Of a DNA stretch of 64,000 nucleotides, positions 21,705-32,349 are shown piece by piece. The number at the start of each line of letters is the position of its first letter. Within the stretch, counting starts at the first letter, position 1. The stretch lies in the NCBI GenBank assembly GCA_964035575.1, contig OZ037907.1:1054001-1118000 (forward strand), written 5' to 3'. Both the position numbers and the translations under genes were made by a program. The notes under the pieces are model-generated. The model worked only from the letters and a program-made list of their open reading frames with translations, did no database searches and was not told the DNA's origin. This DNA comes from Rhynchopus sp. YZ270_cl-10. Its lineage: Eukaryota; Euglenozoa; Diplonemea; Diplonemida; Diplonemidae.

Positions 21705-23642
21705 ATGCACACCGGCACCTATTTCTGCTGCAAATGCTGTGACGGATACGGCGCGGTACACTGCTGTGGGCAGTGCTGTGTTGGGACCGAGCTTGGTCAA
21801 GGGGTGGTCCAGACACTTGACTGCGGGCATCCTTGTGTACGAGGTGTACAACGCCATGATAAGTCTCCTGTTAAGAAAACACGGGTGAAGGGGCATCGGT
21901 ATCTGGATGAGGAGGCGTTGGAGGTGCCTGCGGGTGGGGTGGGGAAGTGGAGTTGTTGCGGTGCAGGGTGCCGGGTGCGGTCCTGCAGGGACCAGCACCG
22001 TTCGGAGTCGCCGGCACACCATCCACACACTTCGCCTGCATTATCTCATACAACCTCACCCAACACTACACCTTCTCCTACTCGCGCCGCATTCCATCGT
22101 GCAGCAGATGCACTGTATGACGAAGCGATACGGTCCAACACCCTGCCGTCCTCCGCAACTACACCTATGACAATGCCAGCGGCAGCAACGACACAACAAC
22201 GGTTTTATGACTACCCAACAGGAAGCACCCCAAAGGTGAAGACAGCTGTCGCATCCTATGCGGTGACACCGAACAGCTCCTCTCTTTGCGAGGAATGTGT
22301 TACCGCAGAGGCGACTACGTGGTGTAGTAATTGCGAGGCGCTCTACTGCGCCGCGCATTACCGCAGTGCGCACGCCAGCCGGAGTGGGGCACGGCACATC
22401 GCGATAGCAGTGAACTACACCCCGTCCCTCTGTGTCGAGCATCCGCACACCAGAGCGCTTCTTCACTGTGTTACCTGCGAGGTAGACATCTGCCGTCTCT
22501 GCTGCTGCAAAGCAACCGGAACAGGACATCACACAGCACACCACGTTGTTACCCTGGGGGAAGCAGAAGACGCTGCAGTGGCAGCATTAAAACAGAAGAT
22601 TGCAACCACAGAAGACACCAAACGCGGAGTAGACTGGATGCTGAAGGACGTCACCACCAGAAAGCGGCGCAGCCAAGACGCTGCTGAGGTAGCCCGCCGT
22701 TCTGTCAACGAAACCTTCTCTACGCTGACAGCCGCCCTCTTCCGTGGCCTTGAACAACGTAAGGCGGCGCTTCTCGAAGACATCGATGCGGGTGTGACCG
22801 GGATTACCGAGCTTCTTACGGCAGAGTCCGGCCTTTCACGCGCATCGCAATCCTGCAAAGAAGCGATCGGAACAGCAGAAGCCGTTTTAGTCTCGAACCG
22901 CGCCCTAAAAATCAAAGGAAACCTCCTCCGCATGCTCGACGCTGCCGACGAAGGCGCGGCCCGCCTCAAATCCTCCACCACCGACGCGACCGCAGTTCTT
23001 CTCGAAGCAAACCTCCAGGACCCTACCCTCCTTTCCGACCAACTCCTCGCTGTGATAGCCCAAATCGGTTCGGTAACGTCATCAGTTATCCCGGCAGATG
23101 GAAGTGGATATGTTCAGACATCTACCAGCCGTGGCGTTTCATTGGCAACGACAGCAACACCACCGAAGGAACAGATTGAGATGGAGCAACGTAGCTCTCC
23201 TGCCTCACCTACAGAGGCAGAACGCAGTTTAAATGAAAGCCCGCAAAGACCTTCCCCCCCTGCTGCAGCTTCACCGAAAGAGAAGAAGGAAACGGAGAAG
23301 GAGAAAACCTCACCACGCAGCAAAACCCCAACACCATCCCCAGGGAAGACTGCTCCCACTCCAACCCCAACCCCTCCGCCAGCTACACCAGAGAAAGATC
23401 TGAAAGCGCCCAAAGCTGAGACGATAGAAGTTAAAGAGGAAGAAGGTGTACCGCCTACAGAAGAGACTGCAGGAGGGGCGAGCCCAACGGTGGTATCAGA
23501 GGTGGAGGTGGAAAAGGAGAAGAAGAACCTTGAGGTTGAAGTGTTCTGGTGTGCCTTGTGTGAGTATGAAAACTCTGAAATAACGTGCGAGCTTTGTGGA
23601 ACAGAGTGTGACACACAAAGCCCCGAAAAAGGAAAAGAGTGA
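21705..23642 (+). CDS. B-box zinc-finger protein with coiled coil and RanBP2-like finger
   Basis: 645 residues from the ATG at 21705. Residues 8-30 and 83-96 are CC-rich clusters likely to bind zinc. After a Ser/Thr/Pro-rich linker come two B-box-type fingers: ~195-231 (CEEC, then CSNC, CAAH) and ~243-280 (CVEH, CVTC, DICRLC, HH). A long helical coiled-coil region (~285-440) follows, as in TRIM proteins, then a Pro/Ser/Thr/Glu/Lys-rich linker (~470-610). The last ~35 residues hold WCALC, then N, then CELC, a RanBP2-like finger with short spacing. There is no RING signature of normal spacing, so E3 ligase activity is uncertain. Likely a scaffold or ubiquitin-binding regulator. Confidence 0.83.
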   Translation: MHTGTYFCCKCCDGYGAVHCCGQCCVGTELGQGVVQTLDCGHPCVRGVQRHDKSPVKKTRVKGHRYLDEEALEVPAGGVGKWSCCGAGCRVRSCRDQHRSESPAHHPHTSPALSHTTSPNTTPSPTRAAFHRAADALYDEAIRSNTLPSSATTPMTMPAAATTQQRFYDYPTGSTPKVKTAVASYAVTPNSSSLCEECVTAEATTWCSNCEALYCAAHYRSAHASRSGARHIAIAVNYTPSLCVEHPHTRALLHCVTCEVDICRLCCCKATGTGHHTAHHVVTLGEAEDAAVAALKQKIATTEDTKRGVDWMLKDVTTRKRRSQDAAEVARRSVNETFSTLTAALFRGLEQRKAALLEDIDAGVTGITELLTAESGLSRASQSCKEAIGTAEAVLVSNRALKIKGNLLRMLDAADEGAARLKSSTTDATAVLLEANLQDPTLLSDQLLAVIAQIGSVTSSVIPADGSGYVQTSTSRGVSLATTATPPKEQIEMEQRSSPASPTEAERSLNESPQRPSPPAAASPKEKKETEKEKTSPRSKTPTPSPGKTAPTPTPTPPPATPEKDLKAPKAETIEVKEEEGVPPTEETAGGASPTVVSEVEVEKEKKNLEVEVFWCALCEYENSEITCELCGTECDTQSPEKGKE

Positions 23643-23666
23643 ATTGGGGGTTTATTTTTTTTTTTC

Positions 23667-23704
23667 AACCGAGATGTTATAGCGTTTTCAGCTACTCTTT
23701 TTTT
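23667..23704 (+). repeat. dispersed repeat DR-11
   Basis: Pattern CAACCGAGATG, GCGTTTTCAGCTACTC, then T7. Related copies are 1974-2008 (38 bases after the stop of the receptor gene) and 11484-11526. Two of the three lie just past a stop codon, so they may belong to 3' untranslated regions. Confidence 0.55.
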
Positions 23705-23708
23705 ATAG

Positions 23709-23828
23709 ATGTAAACCCACGAAATGGATTGTAGGACTGCAAGGTTAAGGGTCCACACTACGGTACAGCCAGTCACATACCAAGGTACACTGTTCACGAG
23801 AGGGCTTTGTATTTCAAGTCAACTTTTT
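23709..23828 (+). repeat. dispersed repeat DR-2, long module
   Basis: About 115 bases: AGATGTAAACCCACGAAATG, GATTGTAGGACTGCA, a variable part, TACCAAGGTACACTGTTCAC, GAGAGGGCTTTGTATTTCAA, GTCAAC. Long copies lie at 46083-46205, 46302-46419 and 47668-47767, with a partial one at 44470-44574. Core-only copies start near 10206, 44396 and 56356. Some sit directly after a stop codon (47616, 23642) and some just before a start (46498). Confidence 0.8.
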
Positions 23829-24531
23829 TTTTAAACCCCAGGATGCAGGAATAGAGCTCTGCTGGGGGTGAGGAACGGTGTGTGTGTGTGTGGGGGGGTT
23901 TTTTTTTGTTTTCTGGGTGTGGGGTAGAAAAAAGGTGATATCGCCCTAATATTTTTGTAGAATTTTGAAGGGGGGGAAACGAAGAGGTAGATTGGTGTGG
24001 ACTATGTGGTTAATATTGCGAAAATTCTTGAGCGATTGCCGGCAAGACTACACCTTAGCAACAACAAAAAATAAGTAAGCCTGACACATGACGGGTAATG
24101 AGTGAATATGTTGAAAGGAACGAATGTTGCGCGGGTTTTCAGCACTAAATAGACCCCTCTCCCCCCCTAAGCATACCCCTTTCTCTTGCATCACTGGTGG
24201 GTGTCTGATGTGCCTGCATCCATTGAGGCAAAGATATCCCCTATTTTTTATTACAAAAAATAGATTGATGTGCACGAGACAAAATCCACCCTTCATCTTT
24301 CAATTTTATTTTTATTTTTTACCGTTTTTTAGAGTTAGAACCAAGCGTGTCCCCCGTCATTGCTTCCCTATCACGGGGTTTTGACAAAAATTTCCAGCCC
24401 TCTTCTCCCCTTTTTTTTAGAAAGCTTCGTTGATTGGTAGTCGTTTCCGCCCTTCGGCATTCCATTTAACCCCACTTTGTGTGTGTGCACGTGAGTGCAT
24501 GTGCATTCCAAGTTTTCTTTCTTTTTATTAA

Positions 24532-24732
24532 CACGGGTTGCCTACGATCTTAGTACGATCTCTTACGATCGTACCTCTTTTTTTGATCGCACTACGATTG
24601 TACTACGATCAAGTACGATCGTACCTACGATCGTATTATGATCGTACGATCGTAATTGATCGTAGTACGAAATTTTACGATCGTTACGATCGTTTTTTGG
24701 TACGATCGTACTACGATCGTAGGCAACCCGTG
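24532..24732. mobile_element. CGATCG-rich foldback MITE
   Basis: Ends CACGGGTTGCCTACGATC and its perfect inverse. The interior is made of GTACGATCGTAC-type palindromic units. TATTAA lies directly outside both ends (24526-24531 and 24733-24738), a 6-bp target duplication. Confidence 0.82.
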
Positions 24733-25325
24733 TATTAAGCACGAAAAAAGCTGCTTCCCACGAACGACAGCACCAATGCCCCAAACAATGTGTGTTTTTT
24801 TAATACAAAAATTGTTGAGAAAACAACGAAACAATGCAAAAAAAAATGGCCGTTTTTGAACTCAGATTTTGTTTTTTGTTGAAGGTGTGCACGAAAAGAC
24901 GAATTTATCTTTCATGCCTTATTTGTTTCAGCTTTTCCATTAGTGTATCCCCACCCACCCACCCCACATGCAACGTACCATCTGCAAGACAAAGTAAAAC
25001 CCCCTCCTCACCCCGTTGTATTTTGGTTCCTCTATGCGGGCCCTTCCCCTCCCCTTACCTCTCTCCATGTGATCAGTCACCACTGCTGCTTCCCCATTCA
25101 TGCGTCACGATTATTTGGATCTTCTTCGTATCCACAGGCAGACTCTTTAAACCCCCAGTAATCCCGAAAAAAAATCCAAAAAAATCCCAGGGGGGTAAAC
25201 CGCCCCCCTCCAACCCCCCCTGGAAAACTCCCTGTCGTTCAGGACACCCACCACTCGCCTCACAACCTCCACAAAAAGAAACAGCATAAAAGACACAACA
25301 TTGAACATCAACATCTTCAAAAATC

Positions 25326-27701
25326 ATGTCGAAGCGACACGCAGACAGCACACCTGACGAGAAGGCACCAAAGAGAAGAAAGCTTTGTGCAGACGAGGTC
25401 TTGGTGGAACTTGAGAAGCTCAGCCCAGACACAGACAGCAAAACGGTTTCCTTCGATGCTGTGCACGAGGCATGCAGAGAGAACGAAAATGAAGACCTCG
25501 CACTGCTTCTTCCCCACTACGTTGACAGAACGAACGGCTTTGGGATCCTGCTGAGTGGGTGCATCCACGCAGACCACACTGCGTGCACGGAGGTCCTCTT
25601 GCAGCATTGGAAGTCATGCTCGGACAACACCCGTGTCTGCTTGGAAGTCGATGTGGACGAGCTCCTGCTGACCTGTCTGCACCTGAAGCGAGTAGAGGTG
25701 CTTGCGATGCTGCTGAAGGAACACAAGCTGGACCTGAATGGGAGCCGCATCAAGCCGTTGTGTGTGGCTGCACACCTTGGGGATCTTGAGGGTGCAGAGC
25801 TGCTCGTCGCGTCTGGGGCAGGACTGGAGGTGCACAGTGAGAATGACGCGAGCTGTGCACGTCCGCTGTACATTGCAGCGTGCCGTGGCGATGCGGATGT
25901 GGTGCAGTTTCTTGTTGCGAAGGGTGCAGACTGCGAACACTGTGTTGATGGGATGACTGCGCTGGATGCTGCTGTTGCTGGACATCACCTTGCCTGTGTG
26001 AAGGCACTTCTTTCTGGCGGTGCTGTGGGCAAGCCAGTTGATGAGGAGGCAGCTCTTGTGCTGCGTGCGGTGCTTGCAGGGGCAGAGGACGTGCTCCACT
26101 TTGCCTTGGTGGAGGCTGCCAGGAATGGCGACACGACTGCCGTGCGGGCGGGACTTGAGAAGCTCAGTTCACACGCAGACAGCAAAACGGTTGCCTTCGA
26201 TGCTGTGCACGAGGCATGCAGAGGGAACCACTATGAATGCCTCGCACTGCTTCTTCCGTATGTTGAGACAACGCAGATGGGCTTCGGGATCCTGCTGAGT
26301 GAGTGCATCCACGCAAACCACACTGCGTGCACGGAAGTCCTCTTGCAGCATTGGAAGTCAGTCTGCAGCAACGTTGCGTTTGTGCCTCTCCCGCCCAAGG
26401 AAGACAGCGAAGGTGAGACACCTCGTCCCTGTCCATCCATGTGGGCGGACCCTGCAGTGTGTCAGGTGCTGATTGATGCAGGGGCAGACATCGAGACAAA
26501 GGACGACTTGGGACGTTCTCCCGTGCACTTGGCTTCCCGTTCAGGAGCACTCGCAGTTGTGAAGATGTTGGTGGAAGCAGGTGCGGAAGTGTGTGCCAGA
26601 GACAACGAAGGAGACACATGTCTTACCCTTGCGTCATATTTTGGACACACCGAGACTGTGCGTCATCTTGTGAGTTTTCCGGAGGTGGACGTGAATCACA
26701 AGGATACTGACGGCTACACTGCTCTGCTCCTTACAGCCGACCAAAATCATTCCGATGTGGTGAAGGTGCTCATTGATGCAGGTGCAGACATCGAGGCAAA
26801 AGACAAGGAGGGGTGTTCGCCTCTGCTCTTGGCCAGCAAGGCAGGGGCGCTGGACACTGTGAAGATGTTGGTCAAAGCAGGTGTGGACGTGAGTGATATA
26901 TACCACACAGGAGACACATGTCTCACTGTCGCGGCTTCTCATGGACACACCGAGACTGTGCGCTATCTTGTTGGCTTGCCAGAGGTGGACATGAATCACG
27001 CATGTGATGCCTTCACTGCGTTGCACTGGGGAGGTCAAGAAGACTACCCCAATATGGTGGAGGTGCTCATTGATGCAGGTGCAGACGCAGAGGTAAAGGA
27101 AGACACTGGACGTTCACCTCTGCTCGTGGCCAGCCAGGATGGGTCTCTAGAGACTGTGCGGGTGTTGGTGAAAGCAGGTGCGGACGTGAGTGTTGCAGAC
27201 AACAATGGAGCCACGTGTCTTATTCTTGCGGCAAATGATGGACATACCGAGACTGTGCGCCATCTTTTGTGCTTGCCTGATGTGGACGTGAATCAGTCAA
27301 GTAACAGGGGTTCTACTGCACTGCACCGCGCAGTGCTACGGAAGCACACAGAGGTGATGGAGGTGCTTATTGATGCGGGGGCAGACATTGAGGCAAAGCG
27401 TGATGGGATGGGACAGACGCCTCTTCACTGTGCTTGTGAGGTTGGGGAACGCGAAATTGTGAGGATGTTGGTGGAAGCAGGTGCGGACGTGTATGCCACG
27501 GACAACGATGGAGACAGGTGTCTTGCTCTTGCGGGAGTTGCTGGGCACATCGAGACTGTGCGTTACCTTGTGGGCTTGCGGGAGGTGGACGTAAATCACG
27601 AGAATATTGCAGGCGACACTGCGTTGAAGCATGCGAGGCGGAACGGACATGCAGGTGTGGAGCAGGTTCTCCTCAAGCACGGTGGGGTCGTTGTGCAATG
27701 A
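25326..27701 (+). CDS. large ankyrin-repeat protein with internal duplication
   Basis: 791 residues from ATG at 25326. The first part repeats itself: residues ~20-100 (KTVSFDAVHEACRENE ... CTEVLLQHWKS) recur near 277-350 with close identity. From ~360 to the end come about twelve ankyrin repeats in pairs of ~66 residues, each pair with the blocks VLIDAGADIE, SPLLLAS, MLVEAGADV, GDTCL and GHTETVRYLVGLPEVDVNH. No membrane segment or catalytic domain. The pair-wise regularity suggests recent expansion by duplication. Likely an adaptor; partner unknown. Confidence 0.88.
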   Translation: MSKRHADSTPDEKAPKRRKLCADEVLVELEKLSPDTDSKTVSFDAVHEACRENENEDLALLLPHYVDRTNGFGILLSGCIHADHTACTEVLLQHWKSCSDNTRVCLEVDVDELLLTCLHLKRVEVLAMLLKEHKLDLNGSRIKPLCVAAHLGDLEGAELLVASGAGLEVHSENDASCARPLYIAACRGDADVVQFLVAKGADCEHCVDGMTALDAAVAGHHLACVKALLSGGAVGKPVDEEAALVLRAVLAGAEDVLHFALVEAARNGDTTAVRAGLEKLSSHADSKTVAFDAVHEACRGNHYECLALLLPYVETTQMGFGILLSECIHANHTACTEVLLQHWKSVCSNVAFVPLPPKEDSEGETPRPCPSMWADPAVCQVLIDAGADIETKDDLGRSPVHLASRSGALAVVKMLVEAGAEVCARDNEGDTCLTLASYFGHTETVRHLVSFPEVDVNHKDTDGYTALLLTADQNHSDVVKVLIDAGADIEAKDKEGCSPLLLASKAGALDTVKMLVKAGVDVSDIYHTGDTCLTVAASHGHTETVRYLVGLPEVDMNHACDAFTALHWGGQEDYPNMVEVLIDAGADAEVKEDTGRSPLLVASQDGSLETVRVLVKAGADVSVADNNGATCLILAANDGHTETVRHLLCLPDVDVNQSSNRGSTALHRAVLRKHTEVMEVLIDAGADIEAKRDGMGQTPLHCACEVGEREIVRMLVEAGADVYATDNDGDRCLALAGVAGHIETVRYLVGLREVDVNHENIAGDTALKHARRNGHAGVEQVLLKHGGVVVQ

Positions 27702-28445
27702 TACATATTGTGCCAGCTGACCCGAGGGGTTGGCCCCGCCTTGAACACTTTTGACTGGGGTACTTGCAACGACGAAAAGCTGCTCCCGCTTTCTGAGAGA
27801 AAAGGGATACAATTGGTTGTGAGCTTAGTGCTGATGGGGTTCATTTTTTTGGGTCCTTCACACGCACCCTCCTTCGTTATCCCTGTCGACAATTCGGTGC
27901 CCTTCCTGGAGTTCAACAGCCAACTGATTTTCACATAGCGCTCCTTCTTGCACAATTTTATGAAAAAAATATCGAAATTCTGATAGCTTTTTTTTTTTGA
28001 TCTTCAGACTCTGGACATTGTCATGTGTTTCTTCATGGCTTTCTCAGTTGAAGAAAGTACCGTTGCTGTGTTTGCGTCGCAGTAGGGGCATTGCCTTCTT
28101 CTTGGGACTAGAGGTTGAAAGCAGAGCGGTACCTAAATGCATACTAGATGCATCCGCGAGACCCGCGCCCGTCTTCTCCTGAAGCTTCCACTTAAGGAGG
28201 CTCTCACAGAGCCCTCTCTGAGCCTGGTTATCCCAAACCCCCGCCAGGCAGTAAACTTCGGCCAAACCACCTCTCCATCTCGACAGTGAAGCAGACACAT
28301 ACATACCAAAGCCACGTGCGCTCCGGATTTCTCCATATTTTCCTTGTAGACACTTTAATAAAATTACACCTCCCCCCCCACACACATTCTATCCATCCAG
28401 CTACATCCTTCCACCCCCTCTCTCTCTCCCCTCCCCCCTCATGAA
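27702..28445. other. spacer with weak coding-like stretch
   Basis: Mixed-composition spacer. A - strand open stretch (28385-28044) is somewhat GC-rich but resembles no family and runs against the one-strand pattern, so no gene is called. A C/T-rich tract (28370-28440) lies directly before the next ATG. Confidence 0.45.
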
Positions 28446-30134
28446 ATGACAACCCCACGCCGCCAGCAAGCCGCCCTGCAAGCACTCCGCTGTTCTCAAG
28501 CCCCGACACAACGTAATACCGCGACCGTCTCTGACGATCGTGTCACACTTGCGTCCGGCTTTGCACCGTGCCCACCAGGCGCCTCTAAGGTAGCACCGGA
28601 GCGGTGGGTGGGAAAGACGCTTACGGTCTTCGAGGACTCTCCGCAACAGGGATTTGACGGCTTTCGAACCCGCCTGCAAGCCTTTATAGGGGCGCTTGAG
28701 CATAAGACGCTAGACGACAAATGGGAGGCTGCGGGGGAGTACCTCGCGTCCTACCAGAACGAGGTAGTTGCTACACGCCTCGCCGATCGCATCGAACGGT
28801 TCATAGCTGACGGAGACCCTTCCCCTTCATTGACCACCACAGTGACCTGCATGCTGTTCTCGCTTCTCCAGGTCTACAATCAGTCTATGGGTAGCATAAT
28901 TCGCGACATTCAAGCTAGGTTAATGGCATTAGTATACGTAGTTCCACCAGACATCGATGCATGCCTTGCAGAGGAAATCCAACCAACATCTGAACAATCA
29001 ACCGAAGCATGGGAAAGGGTACAGGCCAAGGCAGAGACGCGAACCCATGCGCAGGCACTCCGCGCACTGTGGGTGAAGAAAACGGATGTGGGGATTGAGG
29101 TGCTCGCTGCAGGGATTAAAAACAAAGAGAACCGTGCAGCGGGGATACGGAATGCACTGAAGAGATGGCAGAAAACGGCGTTACGCGAGGTGTTCAGGAC
29201 GTGGCATCAGAATGTGCATTTGTCGATACAAAGCAAGTCTGTGGCAGAGCGGTTGAAAGATGCAGACATCAAAGCCTCCAAACTGAGGGAACAGCTCAGC
29301 AACGCTGAGGCAAACAGCAAAAAGATTGCGGCGCAACTCCGACGACTCCAAGCAAGCTCTGTTGAAGCGCTGACCCAGGAGGTTGCACAGTTGAATGCAG
29401 ACAAAGAGGCGACTCGCATGCAGGATCTACAAACCGGCCACGTCGTGTCACGCCTCACAGGGTTTGGGCACACCTCTCATGAGCGTTCTCTTCGAAGCAC
29501 TTTGCACGATGCAGGGTATTCCCCTATGCTCTTCATGCAGACCCTCGCGGCAAAACACTTTATCGGAAAGACGTTAGTCCCCTGCCGAGAGTTGGGAACG
29601 GAAAGCCCAGCATTGCTGTGCCACATTGTGGTGTTGCTTCGCATGCTTGCACCAAAGGTGGTGACGAACATCGCAGTGCAGGAGGGGCTTGCTTATGGGA
29701 ATGAAGCCGGCCCCAGCTGTGGGCAGACTGTGCAGATAACAACTGCAGGGCATGTAGGGAGTACGTACCTGGAGGTGGCAGAAACGGTGATGCGGCTGTT
29801 GGAGGTGGTGGGGGTGAGGGTGGACTGTGGTGGGGCGGCGGTGCTGGCTGCGGATGGGGCAGAAGGGCAGACAGCACGCGAGGTGGTTCTCGTGTCTTTG
29901 GTGCTCCGCGTTATGTGTGGCTACGGTGAAGGTGGCATACCCTTTGAAGCCGAGCAGTTCTCCTGCGGCTGGTTCACCAGCAAGATGGTGCAGGACCGCA
30001 CCCTCTGGGCGGAAGAAGCGAACCTCGCAATGGAGCGTGAGCAGCAGCTCCGCACCGCGCAGACGGCGTTGATAGCTTGCTTGGTGGGCTCGGTATGTAG
30101 GGGGGAGGGGGGAGAGGTGTATACCCACCTATAG
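28446..30134 (+). CDS. coiled-coil protein, unknown
   Basis: 562 residues from the ATG at 28446, after a C/T-rich tract. The N-terminal half is mainly helical without a recognised domain. A basic segment near 240-265 (ALKRWQKTALREVF) resembles a calmodulin-binding IQ/Sfi1-like helix. It is followed by a coiled coil (~275-320), a globular region (~335-500) and a short final helix. A GTATGT at 30093 matches the local intron donor, so the last 13 residues may be intronic and the gene may continue downstream; no phase-compatible partner exon was fixed. Confidence 0.65.
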   Translation: MTTPRRQQAALQALRCSQAPTQRNTATVSDDRVTLASGFAPCPPGASKVAPERWVGKTLTVFEDSPQQGFDGFRTRLQAFIGALEHKTLDDKWEAAGEYLASYQNEVVATRLADRIERFIADGDPSPSLTTTVTCMLFSLLQVYNQSMGSIIRDIQARLMALVYVVPPDIDACLAEEIQPTSEQSTEAWERVQAKAETRTHAQALRALWVKKTDVGIEVLAAGIKNKENRAAGIRNALKRWQKTALREVFRTWHQNVHLSIQSKSVAERLKDADIKASKLREQLSNAEANSKKIAAQLRRLQASSVEALTQEVAQLNADKEATRMQDLQTGHVVSRLTGFGHTSHERSLRSTLHDAGYSPMLFMQTLAAKHFIGKTLVPCRELGTESPALLCHIVVLLRMLAPKVVTNIAVQEGLAYGNEAGPSCGQTVQITTAGHVGSTYLEVAETVMRLLEVVGVRVDCGGAAVLAADGAEGQTAREVVLVSLVLRVMCGYGEGGIPFEAEQFSCGWFTSKMVQDRTLWAEEANLAMEREQQLRTAQTALIACLVGSVCRGEGGEVYTHL

Positions 30135-30941
30135 GAGAAACGGGTCGCATGCAGAGAGAATCATGAAGATGATTACTTTTTTTTTTTTTTGTGAAAAATT
30201 TGGTGACGAAGATGGTGAACTAACTGCAGTATTAAATACCCCCCCTTTTTTTTTTGTCTTCCAGTGCCCTGCATCCCAGAGGCGTTAATCACTTCACTTT
30301 TCAGGTACTTCTTAGGTTCATCTTATTAAAAATTTGTTTTTCAATCCTCAAAAACGCACCACCACCCCCTTTTTTTTTGACAGGTTTCGCGACAGCTTGA
30401 TTTATATTGACGCAACAATTCTAGGTTTTCGGAGGGTTTTGACAGTTTTTTTTTGGGGGGGTTTTTTTTCGTTTGGAGAGCACCCCCATCTCTTTCCAGG
30501 GAAAGGGAACTATGCCTCTCACGCAACGTAGGGGTTTCTTTGCTGAGTTACGAGAGGCACGCTGATGATGGAGGACGTTGATCCCCTCTCCTCCTCCTCC
30601 TTCTTCTTCTTCTCCCCTTCTCTTCTCTTTTAGCTACAGCTAACACACCATAGGCCCAATATTGCGCAGGAAATAGCCAAAACAAAAGGCAAAACCGGGG
30701 CCGTTCCGTGCAATAAATTTAAGGGGAAAACGGGGGTTTTTTGCACTGTTCCATCTACCACCTTACAACACATGCCACAGATCTGTTCACAACACGACTC
30801 ATTATTTCCTATTGGGGTGAGATGTCTTAGGGGGTGAGGTGGTGTTTTGTTTTGCATCGTTGAGAACATATTGAAGCTGTGCTGAGCATATAGGTGAGGT
30901 GCTTGGGTAGGGTGGTTGCTAACCGTGTGTGTGTGTGTGCA
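30135..30941. other. spacer between two coiled-coil genes
   Basis: Poly-T tracts, a DR-5 copy at 30262-30304 and a pyrimidine tract ending in TAG (30601-30633). An open + stretch from 30634 is AT-rich and not called. TG repeats lie near 30926-30938. Confidence 0.45.
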
Positions 30942-31967
30942 ATGCACCAACATCGGCCGCTCACGTCGGACTTTGTGAGGAGAGGTGACGACAGCCGCCT
31001 GTCCACCAACTTCTGCGACGTGCCCCGTGCAGCTACGGCAGAAGGTAATTTTCTCCCCCCCAAAACCTTTCTTCGTTTTTAATTTATTTGCCGGTCCCCT
31101 TTCTTGCTCACCGGTTCTTAAGGTCGAATTTCTATTTTTTGACTTTAATGGTACACAGCTGACCTTCTATCAAGCTTAGTGTTGGATACCATGCTTTTTT
31201 TCTAATGAATTTGTCTTCTCTTTTCCCCCCCAGGTGGCCGCCGTTGTCGGTCTGGAGTGTTTCGCAAGGCCGCAGTAACAGAGCAGGCGGGGGCGTACAC
31301 AGCAACGACATGCACACCACTGCCACCTGCAGGGCCTGCCGCTGCAGACACCCTAGCAAAGACGTGGACACGAGGTGACCCAGCAGCACGAGGCTCCTTT
31401 GATGACAACCCTGCGCATACACGCAATATATCACGCGAGCGTGAGTCGTGGCGCGTTGAGAAGGACGGCCATGAACGGCGGCGCAAGAAGCAACAACAAC
31501 AGATCGTCGACATCGGCCACCAGCACCGCAGCACACGCAAACGCCTGGACGAATCAGAACGCACCGGACAGGCCCTCCGCAAAGACCTGCACGACAGCGA
31601 GCGCCTCTGCCGCGACACCAAAAAGGCCCTTGCCAAGGAACGCTCTGAGACCACCCGTCTGCGAGCCACCGTCCTCGCCCTCGAGGAAGAGCTCAAAAGG
31701 CTCCAGGCACGTGGCAACCCTACCCTCCGTGACTCGGACCTCCTCAGGCAGGTCCGCTCTGCAGAGCAGCGTGTTGCTGAGTTGGAGGCGCAGGTCGGGA
31801 ATGTGGCAGAGAAGGGGGGTGCTGGTGGAGGTGCTGGTGTGCCCTACCAACCTGTTCTCTCGCCAGACTTTTTGAGTCTGTTCGATATCGCCGCGCCGGT
31901 AGGGTGTGCGTCAGATGTTCCCTTAACCAACGGCGCCGAGTGGCTGAAAAACCCACCTCAATGGTAA
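30942..31967 (+). CDS. coiled-coil protein, two exons
   Basis: Exon 1 is 30942-31044 (from ATG), phase 1, donor GTAATT. The intron is 31045-31233 (189 bases) and ends in a C-rich tract and CCCAG. Exon 2 is 31234-31967. Spliced length is 837 bases, 278 residues. Residues ~110-225 form an uninterrupted Lys/Arg/Glu/Gln-rich coiled coil with heptads; a Gly-rich stretch and a ~40-residue tail follow. The frame is kept exactly by the splice. Not assigned to a family. It could be a cytoskeletal or centrosomal component, or the 3' part of the preceding gene if further exons exist. Confidence 0.6.
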
Positions 31968-32040
31968 GAGAGGAGTAAAGAGGAAAAAGAAGATAGAACT
32001 CACATTGGTTTTTCTGAATCTGTGGGTTTGACAAGAAGCG

Positions 32041-32085
32041 GTTGTGTGGCTAGTTCCGAAGGGTGGGACATTGCCTAATTGTGGG
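32041..32085 (+). repeat. dispersed repeat DR-7 (divergent copy)
   Basis: Pattern GTGGGTGGTTCCTCAGAG, GGAACATTGCCTAATGTG. Better copies lie at 34131-34185, 40719-40765, 44046-44095 and 45344-45400. All are + strand, three of them preceded by AAAGCAG or similar. Confidence 0.55.
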
Positions 32086-32349
32086 TGTGTTTGTTTGCCT
32101 ATTAATTGTGCAGTGCGTGGGGGGTGCGAGGGAGGGGTGTGGGCTAACGTCTATGTCCTTCTTTCTCTTCCTGTGTCGCTTTTTTTTTTTGTAACCTGCT
32201 GTGCGTTTTGTGTCTCTAACATTATCAAAAAAAAATGATTGCATATCTGATTGTTTTTTTTCTTCCAACGATTCTGTATCTTATCATTTTGTCCTCTTCC
32301 TGGCTCTGTCGTAACTACTCGATTTCTCTTTCTTCAGATGAAAAAATAA

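Larger units (their letters stand above)
23643..25325. other. spacer without recognised gene
   Basis: Holds a DR-11 copy (23667-23704), a DR-2 long module (23709-23826) just after the B-box stop codon, the CGATCG foldback (24532-24732), and C-rich or poly-A sequence before the ankyrin gene. No supported gene. Confidence 0.6.

Noticed and set aside
28044-28385. - strand ORF in the spacer before the coiled-coil gene
   Set aside because: Moderately coding-like but no family, no good start and opposite to all other genes; left as a note in the spacer entry.
30634-30835. Open stretch after a pyrimidine tract and TAG, as a possible next exon of the gene at 28446
   Set aside because: AT-rich with T and A runs, and no donor continues it; not convincing.
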